A stretch of DNA of 64,000 bases from Thiohalorhabdus sp. Cl-TMA (GCF_041821045.1 NZ_JBGUAW010000008.1:1-64000), one strand, 5' to 3'. Shown: positions 1-8,763, counted from the stretch's first letter. Program-made: numbers and translations. The notes: generated by a model not told the origin, from the letters alone.

Positions 1-61
1 CGAAGCTCCCAGCTCCATAGACCCCACAAACCACAGAGCCTACAACGCTTCCTCATCCCAG

Positions 62-75
62 ATTGTTAAAGAGCG
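62..75 (-). promoter_or_regulatory. boxA-like antitermination element
   Basis: Read on the minus strand this stretch is GCTCTTTAACAATC, identical over 13 bases to the boxA element of enterobacterial rRNA leaders and spacers (core GCTCTTTAACA). It lies 14 nt downstream of the initiator tRNA on the same strand. Known role: loading site for the NusB-NusE(S10)-NusA antitermination complex. This suggests that the tRNA transcript continues off the left edge into rRNA genes or another Nus-dependent unit; that part is inference because the sequence ends. Confidence 0.55.
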
Positions 76-89
76 AAAACCAAGCTGAT

Positions 90-166
<77 letters not shown>

Positions 167-221
167 ATCGTATTCAGTTTTCGGCGCCCGAATCGCCTTG
201 TTCCGCGAACCGAGAAAAACC

Positions 222-250
222 ACTTTAGACAAATCCGATTGGGCCGTCAA
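222..250 (-). promoter_or_regulatory. Sigma-70 promoter of tRNA-fMet
   Basis: On the minus strand: TTGACG at 250-245, a 17-bp spacer, then TAAAGT at 227-222. This is 5/6 and 4/6 to the sigma-70 consensus with ideal spacing. Transcription would begin near 215, about 50 nt before the 5' end of the mature tRNA at 166. Position and orientation fit the tRNA and nothing else nearby. Confidence 0.6.
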
Positions 251-700
251 CCATGTTTCGTCGGTTTTTTCTGCGCCCTTCCGGCCGTCCGCCGCGTCGC
301 CGTTAAGGGAGGCGTAATTTATCTATCCACGCCCCGGGCGTCAACACCTTTTCCTCATTACGCGCGCCCGGAGATCAAAGTCCCCATACCTCCACCCGCG
401 GCGACTCCGGACAAGAAGATTAGCCCCATACAGGTACCGGAAGTTCGCCTGGCGCGGGGAGTCTCCCGCTCGAACCCTTTCGGGGGCGGGAGCACCGGAC
501 CTGAAAAGGCGCGAGCCACCGGGATGATAAGGGGCAACCGGCCATTCACCCTATGGAACGATATGCTGGGACCCTTCGAACCTCCCCGGGCTCCCGGGGC
601 CCCACCACTTCTGAGCCACGCCTCTGCAGGCCGGCTTTTCCCAGTAGCGCACTCGGGTTATTCTTTCCGCAGAATCCCGGAAGCCTGGAGCGATCGCCGT
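251..700. other. Non-coding stretch
   Basis: 450 bases between the tRNA-fMet promoter and the small gene at 701. Several open frames cross it, but none has a ribosome binding site or a protein-like composition; the in-frame upstream extension of the gene at 701 is proline/arginine-rich translation typical of non-coding GC-rich DNA. I see no RNA gene or repeat in it. Confidence 0.5.
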
Positions 701-982
701 ATGCAGCCATTCGACAAGGAGCAAGCCGGGGATTGGAGCTATCTCCTGAACCTGGTGGGCCGTCACGCGGAATACGGCGGTGAGCCCTACACCGTACTCG
801 ATGTCCTGCCCGAGGGCCCGCAGCTGGTGCTCCAGCATCAGCGGGAGCAGAGCATACAATCGGACCTCCAGGGCAGACCCTACCGTCGAGTCCCCCGCAC
901 CGTCTGCCTCCATACCCGGAACGCCGACGGCGCCCCCAGCGAACTGCTTGACCTTCTGTACCTAGAGGAAACCGGCCACTAA
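701..982 (+). CDS. Small hypothetical protein
   Basis: 93 residues, soluble and acidic, with no signal peptide, membrane segment or recognised motif. The composition becomes protein-like only from the ATG at 701 (MQPFDKEQAGDWSYLL...), which is why I start it there although the frame is open much further upstream. The candidate ribosome binding site (TGGAG) is weak and distant. It runs convergent to ppa and ends just before a strong bidirectional terminator, which supports a real transcription unit. Function unknown. Confidence 0.55.
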   Translation: MQPFDKEQAGDWSYLLNLVGRHAEYGGEPYTVLDVLPEGPQLVLQHQREQSIQSDLQGRPYRRVPRTVCLHTRNADGAPSELLDLLYLEETGH

Positions 983-985
983 AGG

Positions 986-1014
986 CAAAAGCCCTCCCCG
1001 GCGGGGAGGGCTTT
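986..1014. terminator. Bidirectional intrinsic terminator
   Basis: Perfect hairpin AAAGCCCTCCCC-GG-CGGGGAGGGCTTT: a GC-rich stem flanked by A and T tracts, so it can work on both strands. It sits between two convergent genes, the small gene ending at 982 and ppa ending at 1037. Confidence 0.85.
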
Positions 1015-1036
1015 CGGGCGACAGCCACAGACCGGC

Positions 1037-1558
1037 TCAGGAAACGCGGGCGATATCGGCCTCGATAACGGACCGCGCCTCGGAGGCCCCCTTCCAGTCC
1101 TTGACCTTCACCCACTTGCCGGGCTCCAGGTCCTTGTAGTGCTCGAAGAAGTGCTTGATGGAGCTCCGGAGAGACTCCGGAAGGTCGGTCACTTCCTGGA
1201 TATCCACGTAGCCGTTGTCCACTTTTTCGTGAGGAACCGCCACGATCTTGGCGTCCACGCCGGCCTCATCCTCCATCTCCAGGATGCCCACCGGACGGGC
1301 ACGCAGCACCGAACCCGGGTACACCGCCTCCCGGGACACCACCAGCACATCGGTGGGGTCGTCGTCCTCGGAGAGGGTATTGGGAATGAAGCCGTAGTTC
1401 AGGGGGTAATACATGGGGGTGAACAGGAACCGGTCCACCTCCACCATCCCGGAATCCTTGTCGAGCTCGTACTTCACGGCCGAGCCCTGGGGGATCTCGA
1501 TCACCACGTTGATGTCGGTCGGCGGCTCCTTGCCCGCCTTAACCTTGCTCAGGTCCAT
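1037..1558 (-). CDS. ppa: Inorganic pyrophosphatase
   Basis: 173 residues, normal length for the soluble family I enzyme. Hydrolyses the pyrophosphate made by biosynthesis to two phosphates with Mg2+, driving nucleotide-activation reactions in the cytoplasm. The family signature DDDPTD is at residues 65-70, following the conserved [13 protein letters not shown] segment. It is the last gene of a minus-strand run DUF374-waaA-like-lpxK-Trm112-kdsB-ppa, 24 nt after kdsB. Pyrophosphate is a product of the KdsB reaction, so the neighbourhood makes biochemical sense. Identification is secure. Confidence 0.97.
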   Translation of the reverse strand: MDLSKVKAGKEPPTDINVVIEIPQGSAVKYELDKDSGMVEVDRFLFTPMYYPLNYGFIPNTLSEDDDPTDVLVVSREAVYPGSVLRARPVGILEMEDEAGVDAKIVAVPHEKVDNGYVDIQEVTDLPESLRSSIKHFFEHYKDLEPGKWVKVKDWKGASEARSVIEADIARVS

Positions 1559-1582
1559 CAGGCTTCTCCTCAGGTTGCGAAG

Positions 1583-2383
1583 TTACTGGAGTGCGTCGGA
1601 ATCGGTTCGCGTCAGGCGCCGCTCCGCTTCCGCCAGGTCCTCGGGCGTATCCACGCCGAGCCCGGGAGGGCGGGTGCATTCGATGACCCGCAAACGGACG
1701 CCGTTCTCCAGGGCGCGCAGCTGCTCCAGGGATTCCAGCCGCTCCAGGGGGGTGGGCGTCCATTCCGGGTAGGCGCGCAAGAAGCCGGCGCGATAGGCGT
1801 ATATACCGATATGCAGCCAGAACCCCCGGGGCGGCTCCCGCAGATCCGGGCCCTCTGGTCCCGGCCACTCCCCTCCCAAGAGGTCCCGCGGCCAGGGCAC
1901 GGGGGCCCGCGAAAAATAGAGCGCATCCCCCTGGCGGTCGGTGACCACCTTGACGCAGTTCGGATCCAGGACCCTGCGCCATTCGCGCAGTGGATGCGCG
2001 GCAGTGGCCATTTCCCGCGCCGGCTCCGCATCCAGGGCCTCCGCCACCTCGCGGATCAGCTCCGACGGCATAAAGGGCTCGTCGCCCTGCACGTTCACCA
2101 CCGGCTCCCGCTCCGGCAGGTCCAGGGCGGCCACCGCCTCCGCCAGGCGGTCGGTGCCGCTGGCGCATTCCGGGGAAGTAAGCACCGCCTCACAGCCCCA
2201 CTCCCGAACCGCGGCACCGATACGCTCATCGTCCGTGGCCACCACCACGCGCCGGGCTCCGCTCGCCTTTGCCCGTTCCATAACCCGGCAAACCAGCGGT
2301 ACCCCGCCGATCTCCCGCAGAGGCTTCCCGGGTAGGCGACTGGCCTGGTAGCGCGCCGGGATCAGGACGGAAAAGTCGGTCAC
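1583..2383 (-). CDS. kdsB: CMP-KDO synthetase
   Basis: 266 residues (E. coli KdsB 248). 3-deoxy-manno-octulosonate cytidylyltransferase: CTP + KDO gives CMP-KDO + PPi for the LPS inner core. Near the N terminus is the nucleotide-binding motif PARYQASRLPGKPL and, about residue 100, VNVQGDEPF, both diagnostic of the family. I start at GTG 2383 because it overlaps the stop of the upstream Trm112 gene as GTGA, the coupling used repeatedly in this window, and because the protein begins there with the conserved DFSVLIPARY strand; the frame is open further upstream but reads as non-coding. Confidence 0.95.
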   Translation of the reverse strand: MTDFSVLIPARYQASRLPGKPLREIGGVPLVCRVMERAKASGARRVVVATDDERIGAAVREWGCEAVLTSPECASGTDRLAEAVAALDLPEREPVVNVQGDEPFMPSELIREVAEALDAEPAREMATAAHPLREWRRVLDPNCVKVVTDRQGDALYFSRAPVPWPRDLLGGEWPGPEGPDLREPPRGFWLHIGIYAYRAGFLRAYPEWTPTPLERLESLEQLRALENGVRLRVIECTRPPGLGVDTPEDLAEAERRLTRTDSDALQ

Positions 2384-2571
2384 CCTTCCTCCTCGGTCCC
2401 GGAGCCTTCCAGGGAGCGCGCTTCGTCCGGCAGCATCACCGGAATGTCGTCCTGGATGGGATATTCCAGCTTGCACTTGGAGCAGATCAGCCCGTCCTTC
2501 GCTCGGTTCAGCGCCACCTCCGCCTTGCAGACGGGACAAACCAGGATATCCAGCAGCTTACGGTCCAGCAC
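2380..2571 (-). CDS. Trm112 family zinc-ribbon protein (YcaR-like)
   Basis: 63 residues. Two CxxC pairs (Cys12/15 and Cys30/33) form the zinc ribbon of the Trm112/YcaR family, and the C-terminal IPVMLPDEAR segment is typical. Eukaryotic and archaeal Trm112 activate methyltransferases; the bacterial role is not settled. Small proteins of this family very often sit between lpxK and kdsB, exactly as here, so a link to LPS biosynthesis is inferred from synteny only. It overlaps kdsB by 4 nt. Confidence 0.9.
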   Translation of the reverse strand: MLDRKLLDILVCPVCKAEVALNRAKDGLICSKCKLEYPIQDDIPVMLPDEARSLEGSGTEEEG

Positions 2572-2615
2572 GGCGCTCCTCCTGCGGGTTTACGGGGTTC
2601 GGCGACGGGAATATC

Positions 2616-3620
2616 TCAGGATACACGTCCTGCGCCCCCCTCCGGCAAATCGGCCAGCCAGCGGGCGGGGTCGGGCTCCAGGCGCGCGGTCACGCGCAGG
2701 GCCCATCCCGCCACGCCCAGCTCCGCCAGCTTCACCGCATCTTTCTCGGTGGTGACCAGGACCTCGCCGGGATCCGTCCGTGCATCCTCGGCCCCATAGG
2801 CATAGTGATCGGGAAAGGGTCTGGGGACCACCTCCGCCCCGAGCGAACGCAAGGTGGCGAAGAAACGCTCGGGGTCCCCGATTCCCGCCAAGGCGCACAC
2901 CCGTCGCCCTTCCAGCCAATCCGTACCCTGAAGGGCCTCCGGGTCCCGGATTCCACGCAGGCCGTCCGGGTGCAGCTCCATGCGGATATCCGCTCGGATA
3001 CCGCTTCCCCGGCCTTCCCCGTGCAGCACCAGGGCATCCGCATCGGCAAGGGTGGAAACCGGCTCCCGCAAGGGCCCCGCCGGGAGACATCGGCCGTTGC
3101 CCAGGCCCCGCCGGGCGTCCACCACCACGAAGGCCCGGTGCCTGGCCAGGGACAACCGCTGGAATCCGTCGTCGGCCACCACGCAGTCAGCTTGCAGATC
3201 CGCGGCTGCGCGCACGGCATTGCTCCGGTCGGCGCCCACTACCACGGGCACCGGCAGGCGATCGGCCAGCAGGGCGGGCTCATCACCGCACTCGGCCACG
3301 GGTAGCCGCCGTCCGTCGCCCGCGGAGACCACTTCCACTCCGGAGCCACGGCGCCCGTATCCCCTGCTCACCACCGCCGGTCGGCGGCCCTGCGCCATCA
3401 GGCGCTCCACCAGGGCGATCACCAGCGGGGTCTTGCCCGTCCCGCCGACGGTCAGGTTGCCCACCACCAGCACCGGTACGGGCAGGGGATCCGGGCTTCG
3501 CCAGCCGCGCCGGTACATCTCACGACGCAGACGCATGACGGCGCCGTAGAGTCCGCCCAGCGGCCGGAGCAACGTGGCGAGCCCCCCTCCCTGGTACCAC
3601 TGGTCCGTCAGGGATTTCAC
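2616..3620 (-). CDS. lpxK: Tetraacyldisaccharide 4'-kinase
   Basis: 334 residues, close to the 328 of E. coli LpxK. Phosphorylates the 4' position of the lipid A disaccharide on the inner face of the cytoplasmic membrane. The P-loop GNLTVGGTGKTP lies at residues 54-65 after an N-terminal amphipathic membrane-associated segment; VSRGYGRRG and DDGFQRLSLAR further on are LpxK hallmarks. I chose GTG 3620, which forms a GTGA overlap with the upstream gene; ATG 3635 would add five residues and is a possible alternative. It is followed after 44 nt by the Trm112 gene. Confidence 0.95.
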   Translation of the reverse strand: MKSLTDQWYQGGGLATLLRPLGGLYGAVMRLRREMYRRGWRSPDPLPVPVLVVGNLTVGGTGKTPLVIALVERLMAQGRRPAVVSRGYGRRGSGVEVVSAGDGRRLPVAECGDEPALLADRLPVPVVVGADRSNAVRAAADLQADCVVADDGFQRLSLARHRAFVVVDARRGLGNGRCLPAGPLREPVSTLADADALVLHGEGRGSGIRADIRMELHPDGLRGIRDPEALQGTDWLEGRRVCALAGIGDPERFFATLRSLGAEVVPRPFPDHYAYGAEDARTDPGEVLVTTEKDAVKLAELGVAGWALRVTARLEPDPARWLADLPEGGAGRVS

Positions 3621-4783
3621 CAGCGATCCGCCCATCGGTCCAGGAGCGCCATGCCCTGCTCGGCCTGGCGCCGCACCTCCCAGAAGACCCGGCGCGCCCG
3701 CGCTTGCTGATCCCGCCAGGCGAAGGCCTCCTCGCTCCATTGCTCCCACTGCCGGCTGACCGCCTCCCAATCCTCCACCGGTACGGCGGCCACTTGCGGA
3801 TCCACGCCCAGATCGCGCAGCTTGGCCGCCGCCGCGGGCCCCACCGCGAGCGGCAGGCCGCTGGCCAGCGCCTGCCACAGGGCAGGTCGGCGGCCCTCCC
3901 ACTGGCAGCCGGCAAAGGCGGAAGCGGTTACGGCCGGCAGCCACTGGTCCGTATCCATCCACACCAGAGTATCGGGAGCCACGGGCTGGCGGGTCCGGTC
4001 CCAGTCCGAAAGCCGGATACCGGGATGCCCTCGACCGGCCTCCGAGCCGGGACCACTTACCGCGAGGGTCCGGTCCCCCGCCCCCCAATGTTCCAGCAGA
4101 GACTGGCGCGCCGTGGCCTGCGTCGGCAGCCGGTCGGTCCAAATCAGGCGGCGGCCCTCTCCCGGAATGAGCAGGGAGCGGAACGTGGGCTCCACGTCCA
4201 TCCGGGCCAGAAGCACCTCCAGATCCACGGGGGCCTCGGGCTCCGTACCGGCGCTCCGCCAGCGGCCGGCTTGGGCCGCGCCCACCGGAAGCACATGGTC
4301 GAACCGCAGTCCTCGCGGCCGTCGCCGAGGCGGTTCACAGTTCACCGCCGTGACCGGAACGCCGGATTCGGCAAGCCCCTTCATGACCTGGTAGGGCGGT
4401 AGCTCGTGCACGGCCAGCATGGCGTTGGGACGCAGGCGGCCCGCCGCCCTGCGCGCGGCCCGCTGGTGGTCGATTACCGCCGGCGCGGCCGCCGTTCCGG
4501 GATACTCGCGGAACAGCGGCCGCAGCGTATCGCCACAACCGTCCGCGGCCATGACCACCGCCCGCACGTCGACACGGACCGAACGGATTCCCCGGACGAT
4601 CTCGCCGCCGACCCGCGCTCCCGCGCAATCCGGCGCATATACCCACAACAGTGGCCCGGGGCCGCCGGGGGGGCGGAACCAGCCCCAGCGCCCCCAGGGC
4701 CGCTCGGGCCGCCGCTGGAGACGGTCCCAGAGGTCCCGTCCCCAGTAGAAGGGCGTCCGTGGATTCGGGGCGCGAACCTTCAT
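3617..4783 (-). CDS. Divergent KDO-transferase-like (WaaA/GT30) glycosyltransferase
   Basis: 388 residues (WaaA usually about 425). Position between a DUF374 acyltransferase and lpxK, the weak N-terminal match LLWVYAP...GEIVRGI to the WaaA segment xxWxHAASVGExxAA, and a late ALWQALASGLPLAVGP block resembling the nucleotide-binding region of GT30 enzymes suggest KDO transferase ancestry. The conserved SVGE motif with the catalytic Glu reads PDCAG here, so the usual general base is missing. It may be inactive, have changed function, or be another GT-B enzyme. The start forms an ATGA overlap with the preceding gene. Family assignment is moderate, activity unknown. Confidence 0.6.
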   Translation of the reverse strand: MKVRAPNPRTPFYWGRDLWDRLQRRPERPWGRWGWFRPPGGPGPLLWVYAPDCAGARVGGEIVRGIRSVRVDVRAVVMAADGCGDTLRPLFREYPGTAAAPAVIDHQRAARRAAGRLRPNAMLAVHELPPYQVMKGLAESGVPVTAVNCEPPRRRPRGLRFDHVLPVGAAQAGRWRSAGTEPEAPVDLEVLLARMDVEPTFRSLLIPGEGRRLIWTDRLPTQATARQSLLEHWGAGDRTLAVSGPGSEAGRGHPGIRLSDWDRTRQPVAPDTLVWMDTDQWLPAVTASAFAGCQWEGRRPALWQALASGLPLAVGPAAAAKLRDLGVDPQVAAVPVEDWEAVSRQWEQWSEEAFAWRDQQARARRVFWEVRRQAEQGMALLDRWADRW

Positions 4784-5439
4784 GCCGTGCGCCCCGCCAG
4801 CTCGTCCGCGTGCCGGGTGAGCTGCTGCATGGCCGTCTCCAGATCCGCCCGGGCCCGCTCGCTGTCGTCCCCCGCGTCCACCCAGTGCGGCTCCCCCCAG
4901 CAGAACACCCCGCGCGTGAATGGCCGGGGCAGAAGGAAGCCGTCCCAGCTGGAGAACACCTTGCCCCGCCGTACGCTGTAGGTGACGGGCAGGATGGGGT
5001 ATCCGGTCCGACGCGCCAGGTCGATCACCCCCGATTGGACCTGATGCGCCGGACCGCGCGGGCCGTCCGGGGTGAAGGCGAAATCGGCGCCCTCCTGGAC
5101 CTTGCGGATCAGGTCCCGCATGGCCTTGAGGGCGCCCCGCCGGCTGGAGCCGCGCACCGAGCCGAAGCCGAAGTGGGCGATGGTGCGGCTGATAAGCTCG
5201 CCGTCGCCGTGCTCGCTGATGAGCACGTTCACGCGCCGCCGCCCGGCACGCAGGTAGGCGACGGGGATCATGAGCAACCGGCCGTGCCAGAAGGCCAGGA
5301 TCACCGGCCGTTCCTCCGCGAGGAGGCGGGCGGTTGCCACGGGCACCTCCGTCCTCCAGCGCACCGCCCGGCCCAGGAAGCGTATCACCCAGGAGGCGAC
5401 ACGCGCCGCCCAGCGTTGCTGACCGGGTCCGAGCTTCAT
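4780..5439 (-). CDS. DUF374 lysophospholipid acyltransferase family protein
   Basis: 219 residues. Related to the LpxL/PlsC acyltransferase fold: WHGR at residues 51-54 carries the catalytic-type His, and TPDGPRGP at 123-130 is the family signature. An N-terminal hydrophobic stretch (VASWVIRFLG) would place it at the inner membrane. DUF374 genes commonly adjoin waaA and lpxK, as here, implying a role in lipid A or outer-membrane lipid synthesis. The precise substrate is unknown. It overlaps the WaaA-like gene by 4 nt and the small upstream gene by 4 nt. Confidence 0.88.
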   Translation of the reverse strand: MKLGPGQQRWAARVASWVIRFLGRAVRWRTEVPVATARLLAEERPVILAFWHGRLLMIPVAYLRAGRRRVNVLISEHGDGELISRTIAHFGFGSVRGSSRRGALKAMRDLIRKVQEGADFAFTPDGPRGPAHQVQSGVIDLARRTGYPILPVTYSVRRGKVFSSWDGFLLPRPFTRGVFCWGEPHWVDAGDDSERARADLETAMQQLTRHADELAGRTA

Positions 5440-5726
5440 GCGGACTCCGCCGGCGGGGCGTTCACGCCTGCGCGCCGCCGCCCCGGCAACCGAGCGCCAT
5501 CACCGTCCCGCACCGGGAGCACCCCATCGAGCCGCTGCTCCATGGTTCGCCCCCCTTCCATATCCCTCATGCGGACCCCCTGCTGGACCACGGAATCAGA
5601 CCGGCCAATACGCTCGAGCGGTTCATAGGGCATCATCAACGTCATCGGATTGAATGAGAAAGTATCCGCCATTGCGGTCCACGGGGCGAAAGCCGCTATC
5701 TCCATGGCGTTTATCCGGGACATCAT
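5436..5726 (-). CDS. Small hypothetical protein
   Basis: 96 residues from ATG 5726 (MMSRINAMEIAAFAPWTAMAD...). No recognised domain; methionine-rich in the first half, arginine-rich at the end. The main support is that its stop overlaps the start of the DUF374 gene as ATGA, the coupling pattern used by the genes after it, and that the composition changes to non-coding character upstream of this ATG. It might instead be leader sequence of the LPS run. Low certainty. Confidence 0.4.
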   Translation of the reverse strand: MMSRINAMEIAAFAPWTAMADTFSFNPMTLMMPYEPLERIGRSDSVVQQGVRMRDMEGGRTMEQRLDGVLPVRDGDGARLPGRRRAGVNAPPAESA

Positions 5727-5984
5727 AAGGGCCCCGGCCCGGGCAGCCCATGTTCCCGCGCCCGTGCCGCCCGGCGGTCGCCGGGAAACAGCCCGTTCCC
5801 CATCATGCCTTCTCCGGCACCCGAGCCAGGATGGTAGCTGCTGCAGCACAGCCTGCGGGCGGTTGGGAGCGGAATCGCGGGGATCCGGAGCAGGTGGGGC
5901 GGGACCCACCGCTCAGCCGGTGTGGGCGGTCCCGGGACCGCGACAACGGGCTCGGCATCCAGGGAGAATGGTGGGCACTGGCCG

Positions 5985-6653
5985 CTATTCCCGCCTGAGC
6001 ACCCGGTCCACGAACCAGCTCATGAACCCGGCGGGCTCCAGATCCTTGAGGGCGTCAGGATCGTATACCTCGTCCACCCAGGTCATGAAATCCATGGGCT
6101 CCCGCTGCGAATAGGCCACGTAGGATTCCACGAAATGGTCCAGAATGCCCGTGCGGGCCTGGCGGATGTGGCCGTACGGCCAGAAGCGGAGCTGCCGGGT
6201 CCGGTCCATGGGCACCCCCTCCATCAGGTGAAGATAGAGGGTGGAGAACAGACCCGCCCGGTCCGCCCCGGACTTGCAATGGAAAAGTGCCGGATACTCG
6301 ATCTCCTCCAGAAGCTCCTTGGCGGCGTGGATGCGCCAACGCGGCGGCGGCTTGTGGGAAGACATCTTGAAGTTGCGGAAGGTTACCCCGAGGTCCCCGC
6401 ACATCCGCTCCACCAAGTCGATATAGGGCCGCGATCCCTTGGTGCCGCGTAGGCAGACCACGGTTCGGATTCCGTGCCGGGACACGTATTTCTTCAAGTC
6501 GGGGGGCAGGGGCTGACCGGACCGGAAGGCGCGGTGGGAGATGCGGTGAAAATTATTGTTATTCACCTTGCGCAGGAAGCCATGATCCACAAAAAAGGCC
6601 CGTGCATGGGCCAGGGACCAAAACGCCGACTTGCTGGTTTCCTCGGTTTTCAT
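5985..6653 (-). CDS. Dual-specificity/tyrosine phosphatase-like protein
   Basis: 222 residues. The P-loop HCKSGADRAG at 125-134 gives the CX5R signature (Cys126, Arg132) of cysteine-based phosphatases, followed by a helix as expected; an upstream TVVCLRGTKG segment and a likely general-acid region fit the DSP-like family. No signal peptide or membrane segment is seen, so it is probably cytoplasmic. I start at ATG 6653 because GAAGGG precedes it; the frame runs further upstream but is arginine-rich noise. Substrate unknown (protein, nucleotide or lipid phosphate are all possible). Confidence 0.85.
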   Translation of the reverse strand: MKTEETSKSAFWSLAHARAFFVDHGFLRKVNNNNFHRISHRAFRSGQPLPPDLKKYVSRHGIRTVVCLRGTKGSRPYIDLVERMCGDLGVTFRNFKMSSHKPPPRWRIHAAKELLEEIEYPALFHCKSGADRAGLFSTLYLHLMEGVPMDRTRQLRFWPYGHIRQARTGILDHFVESYVAYSQREPMDFMTWVDEVYDPDALKDLEPAGFMSWFVDRVLRRE

Positions 6654-6978
6654 GCGGCCCTTCGGCGAATATTGCGTGCGTCGCGGTAGCCGGGCACCGA
6701 GCTGACGGGACTGCTCCGGCGCTGTCCGCCCGTGTCCGCGGAATGGACCTGTCCGCACCCGGGCGAGCGAGGATTGTAAACACGCAAGGAAGTACTGGCT
6801 AGCCCTTAGGCGCCATTCCTTAAGGGCTTACCCGCATATGGCCCAAAGGACGGGCCGTATGGTCATGGGCTTCCAGAAAACATCCGGGAGTTGGAATCCG
6901 GGCACGCCCCTCCCGGGGCGGGAGGAGGCGACGCCCGGCCCTTATCGGCAACCGGCCCGGGCCCTTGTTCGGCCACGC
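6654..6978. other. Intergenic region between msbA and the phosphatase gene
   Basis: 325 bases downstream of msbA. It holds an inverted repeat AGCCCTTA (6801-6808) / TAAGGGCT (6821-6828) with a 12-nt loop, and a GC hairpin near 6904-6920 (GCCCC...GGGGC). Neither is followed by a T tract on the minus strand, so termination is only plausible. The promoter of the phosphatase gene probably lies between 6654 and 6790, but I cannot point to clear -35/-10 boxes. Confidence 0.4.
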
Positions 6979-8763
6979 TCATTCGGCCCCCAGGGCCTGC
7001 TCCTCGGCGCTGGCGAACTGGGTCTCCCAGAGGTAGGCATAGATACCGCCGCGGGCCAGCAGCTCGTCATGCCCGCCCTGCTCCACGATCCGGCCGGATT
7101 CCATGACGGCGATGGAGTCGGCGCGCTGAATGGTGGCCAGTCGGTGGGCGATGACCAGGGTGGTACGGCCCTGCATGAGCCGCTCGAAACCGCGCTGGAC
7201 CAGCTTCTCCGATTGCGGGTCCAGACTCGAGGTGGCCTCGTCCAGGATCAGGATGGGCGCATCGCGGAGCAGAGCCCGCGCAATGGCGAGACGCTGGCGC
7301 TGGCCGCCGGACAACCGCGCCCCGCCCTCGCCGACGATATGGTCAAGTCCGTATTCCAGCCGGTCCACGTATTCCATCACCCCGGCGGCATTGGCGGCAT
7401 CCTCCACCTCGGCGCGGGTGGCCTCCGGTTTGCCGTAGGCGATGTTGGCGGCGAGCGTGTCGTTGAACAGGATCACCTCCTGGCTGACGATGGCCACTTG
7501 GTCGCGCAGGAAGCGCAGATTCAGATCGGCCGTGTCCTCGCCGTCCAGCAGGATCCGCCCCTGGTCCGGCCGGTAGAACCGGGGAACCAGATTCACCAGG
7601 GTCGACTTGCCCGCCCCCGAAAGCCCCACCAGGGCGACCACGTTGCCCGCCGGGACCTCCAGATCGATGCCCTGCAGTACCGGGGTGTCCGGGTCGTAGC
7701 CGAACCAGACTCCGTCCAGCGTCAGGGCGCCGCGGACCGTTTCCAGAGAGCGGCCCCCGCCGTCCTGCTCGGGACGCAGATCCAGCATCTGGAAGATTCG
7801 CTCGCCGGCGGCCACGCCCTGCTGGATCACGGGATTGATCTTGGTGAGCCGCTTCAGGGGGTCGTACATCATCAGCAGCGCGGCGAGGAAGGAGAAGAAG
7901 GTCCCGGGGGAGGTCTCCCCGCCCGAGGAGATCACCCGGTACCCGCCGTAGTAGATGACCAGGGCGATGCAGATGGCCGCGGTGATCTCCATGACCGGCA
8001 GCGACAGGGCCGTGGCCTGGGCCTTGCGCATGTTCTGCTTGCGGTGGACCTCCGACTCCTTGTGGAACCGGGCGTGCTCGTAGTCCTCGCCGTTGAAGGC
8101 CTTGATCACCCGGTTGCCTACCACGCCCTCCTCGATGACCCGGGTCATGGTAGCCCGGGCCTGCTGAGAGGAGCGGCTGCTCTTGCGCAGCTTGCGGGTG
8201 AGCTCAGCCAGCGGCCAGATGACGATGGGCAGACCGATTAGGGAGACCAGCGCCAGCTGCCAGTCGTGGAAGAAGACCACCGCGAGCAGGAACACCGCGG
8301 TCAGGCTGTCCTTCAAAATGGTGCTCAGGCCCCGGGTGACGGACTTCTCCACCTGGTCCACGTCATAGGTCAGGCGGGAGATCAGGGTGCCGGCGGCGTG
8401 CTCGCTGAAGAAGCCGAGCGGCATGTGCAGTAGCCGGCCGAAGAGGTCGTCGCGCAGCTGGCGCATGGCCCGCTGCCCCACCCAGCTCAGCAGGTAGGTC
8501 TCCAGGTAGTTGGCGACCCCCTTCATCAGGTAGAGCACGATCACCCCCAGCGGCAGTACCACCAGCAGGGCCTCGTTCTTGTTGATGAAGATCTGGTCGA
8601 TCACCGGCTTGAGCAGATAGGCCACCCCCGCTGTGGTCGCCGCCACCAGCACCATGGCCACCAACGCCACCGTGAGCCGCCCCCAGAACGGCCACACATA
8701 GGTAAGCAGCCTGCGGTAGATGTCGGTGGTGGATTGGGTGGGTGCCTCGCTTCCGGTACTCAT
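6979..8763 (-). CDS. msbA: Lipid A export permease/ATP-binding protein MsbA
   Basis: 594 residues, a fused half-transporter of the exporter ABC class. Six membrane helices occupy about residues 30-300; the nucleotide-binding domain has Walker A GLSGAGKST (380-388), signature LSGGQ (484-488), Walker B ILILDE (504-509) and the H-loop IAHRL. It flips lipid A-core across the inner membrane. The context (exbB-exbD immediately upstream, ATGA overlap with exbD) is the arrangement known for msbA in many gammaproteobacteria and separates it from other half-transporters. Last gene of the prfB-to-msbA run. Confidence 0.95.
   Translation of the reverse strand: MSTGSEAPTQSTTDIYRRLLTYVWPFWGRLTVALVAMVLVAATTAGVAYLLKPVIDQIFINKNEALLVVLPLGVIVLYLMKGVANYLETYLLSWVGQRAMRQLRDDLFGRLLHMPLGFFSEHAAGTLISRLTYDVDQVEKSVTRGLSTILKDSLTAVFLLAVVFFHDWQLALVSLIGLPIVIWPLAELTRKLRKSSRSSQQARATMTRVIEEGVVGNRVIKAFNGEDYEHARFHKESEVHRKQNMRKAQATALSLPVMEITAAICIALVIYYGGYRVISSGGETSPGTFFSFLAALLMMYDPLKRLTKINPVIQQGVAAGERIFQMLDLRPEQDGGGRSLETVRGALTLDGVWFGYDPDTPVLQGIDLEVPAGNVVALVGLSGAGKSTLVNLVPRFYRPDQGRILLDGEDTADLNLRFLRDQVAIVSQEVILFNDTLAANIAYGKPEATRAEVEDAANAAGVMEYVDRLEYGLDHIVGEGGARLSGGQRQRLAIARALLRDAPILILDEATSSLDPQSEKLVQRGFERLMQGRTTLVIAHRLATIQRADSIAVMESGRIVEQGGHDELLARGGIYAYLWETQFASAEEQALGAE

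Noticed and set aside
239-700. N-terminal extension of the small gene at 701
   Set aside because: Composition is Pro/Arg-rich, and it overlaps the tRNA-fMet promoter; protein-like sequence begins only at 701.
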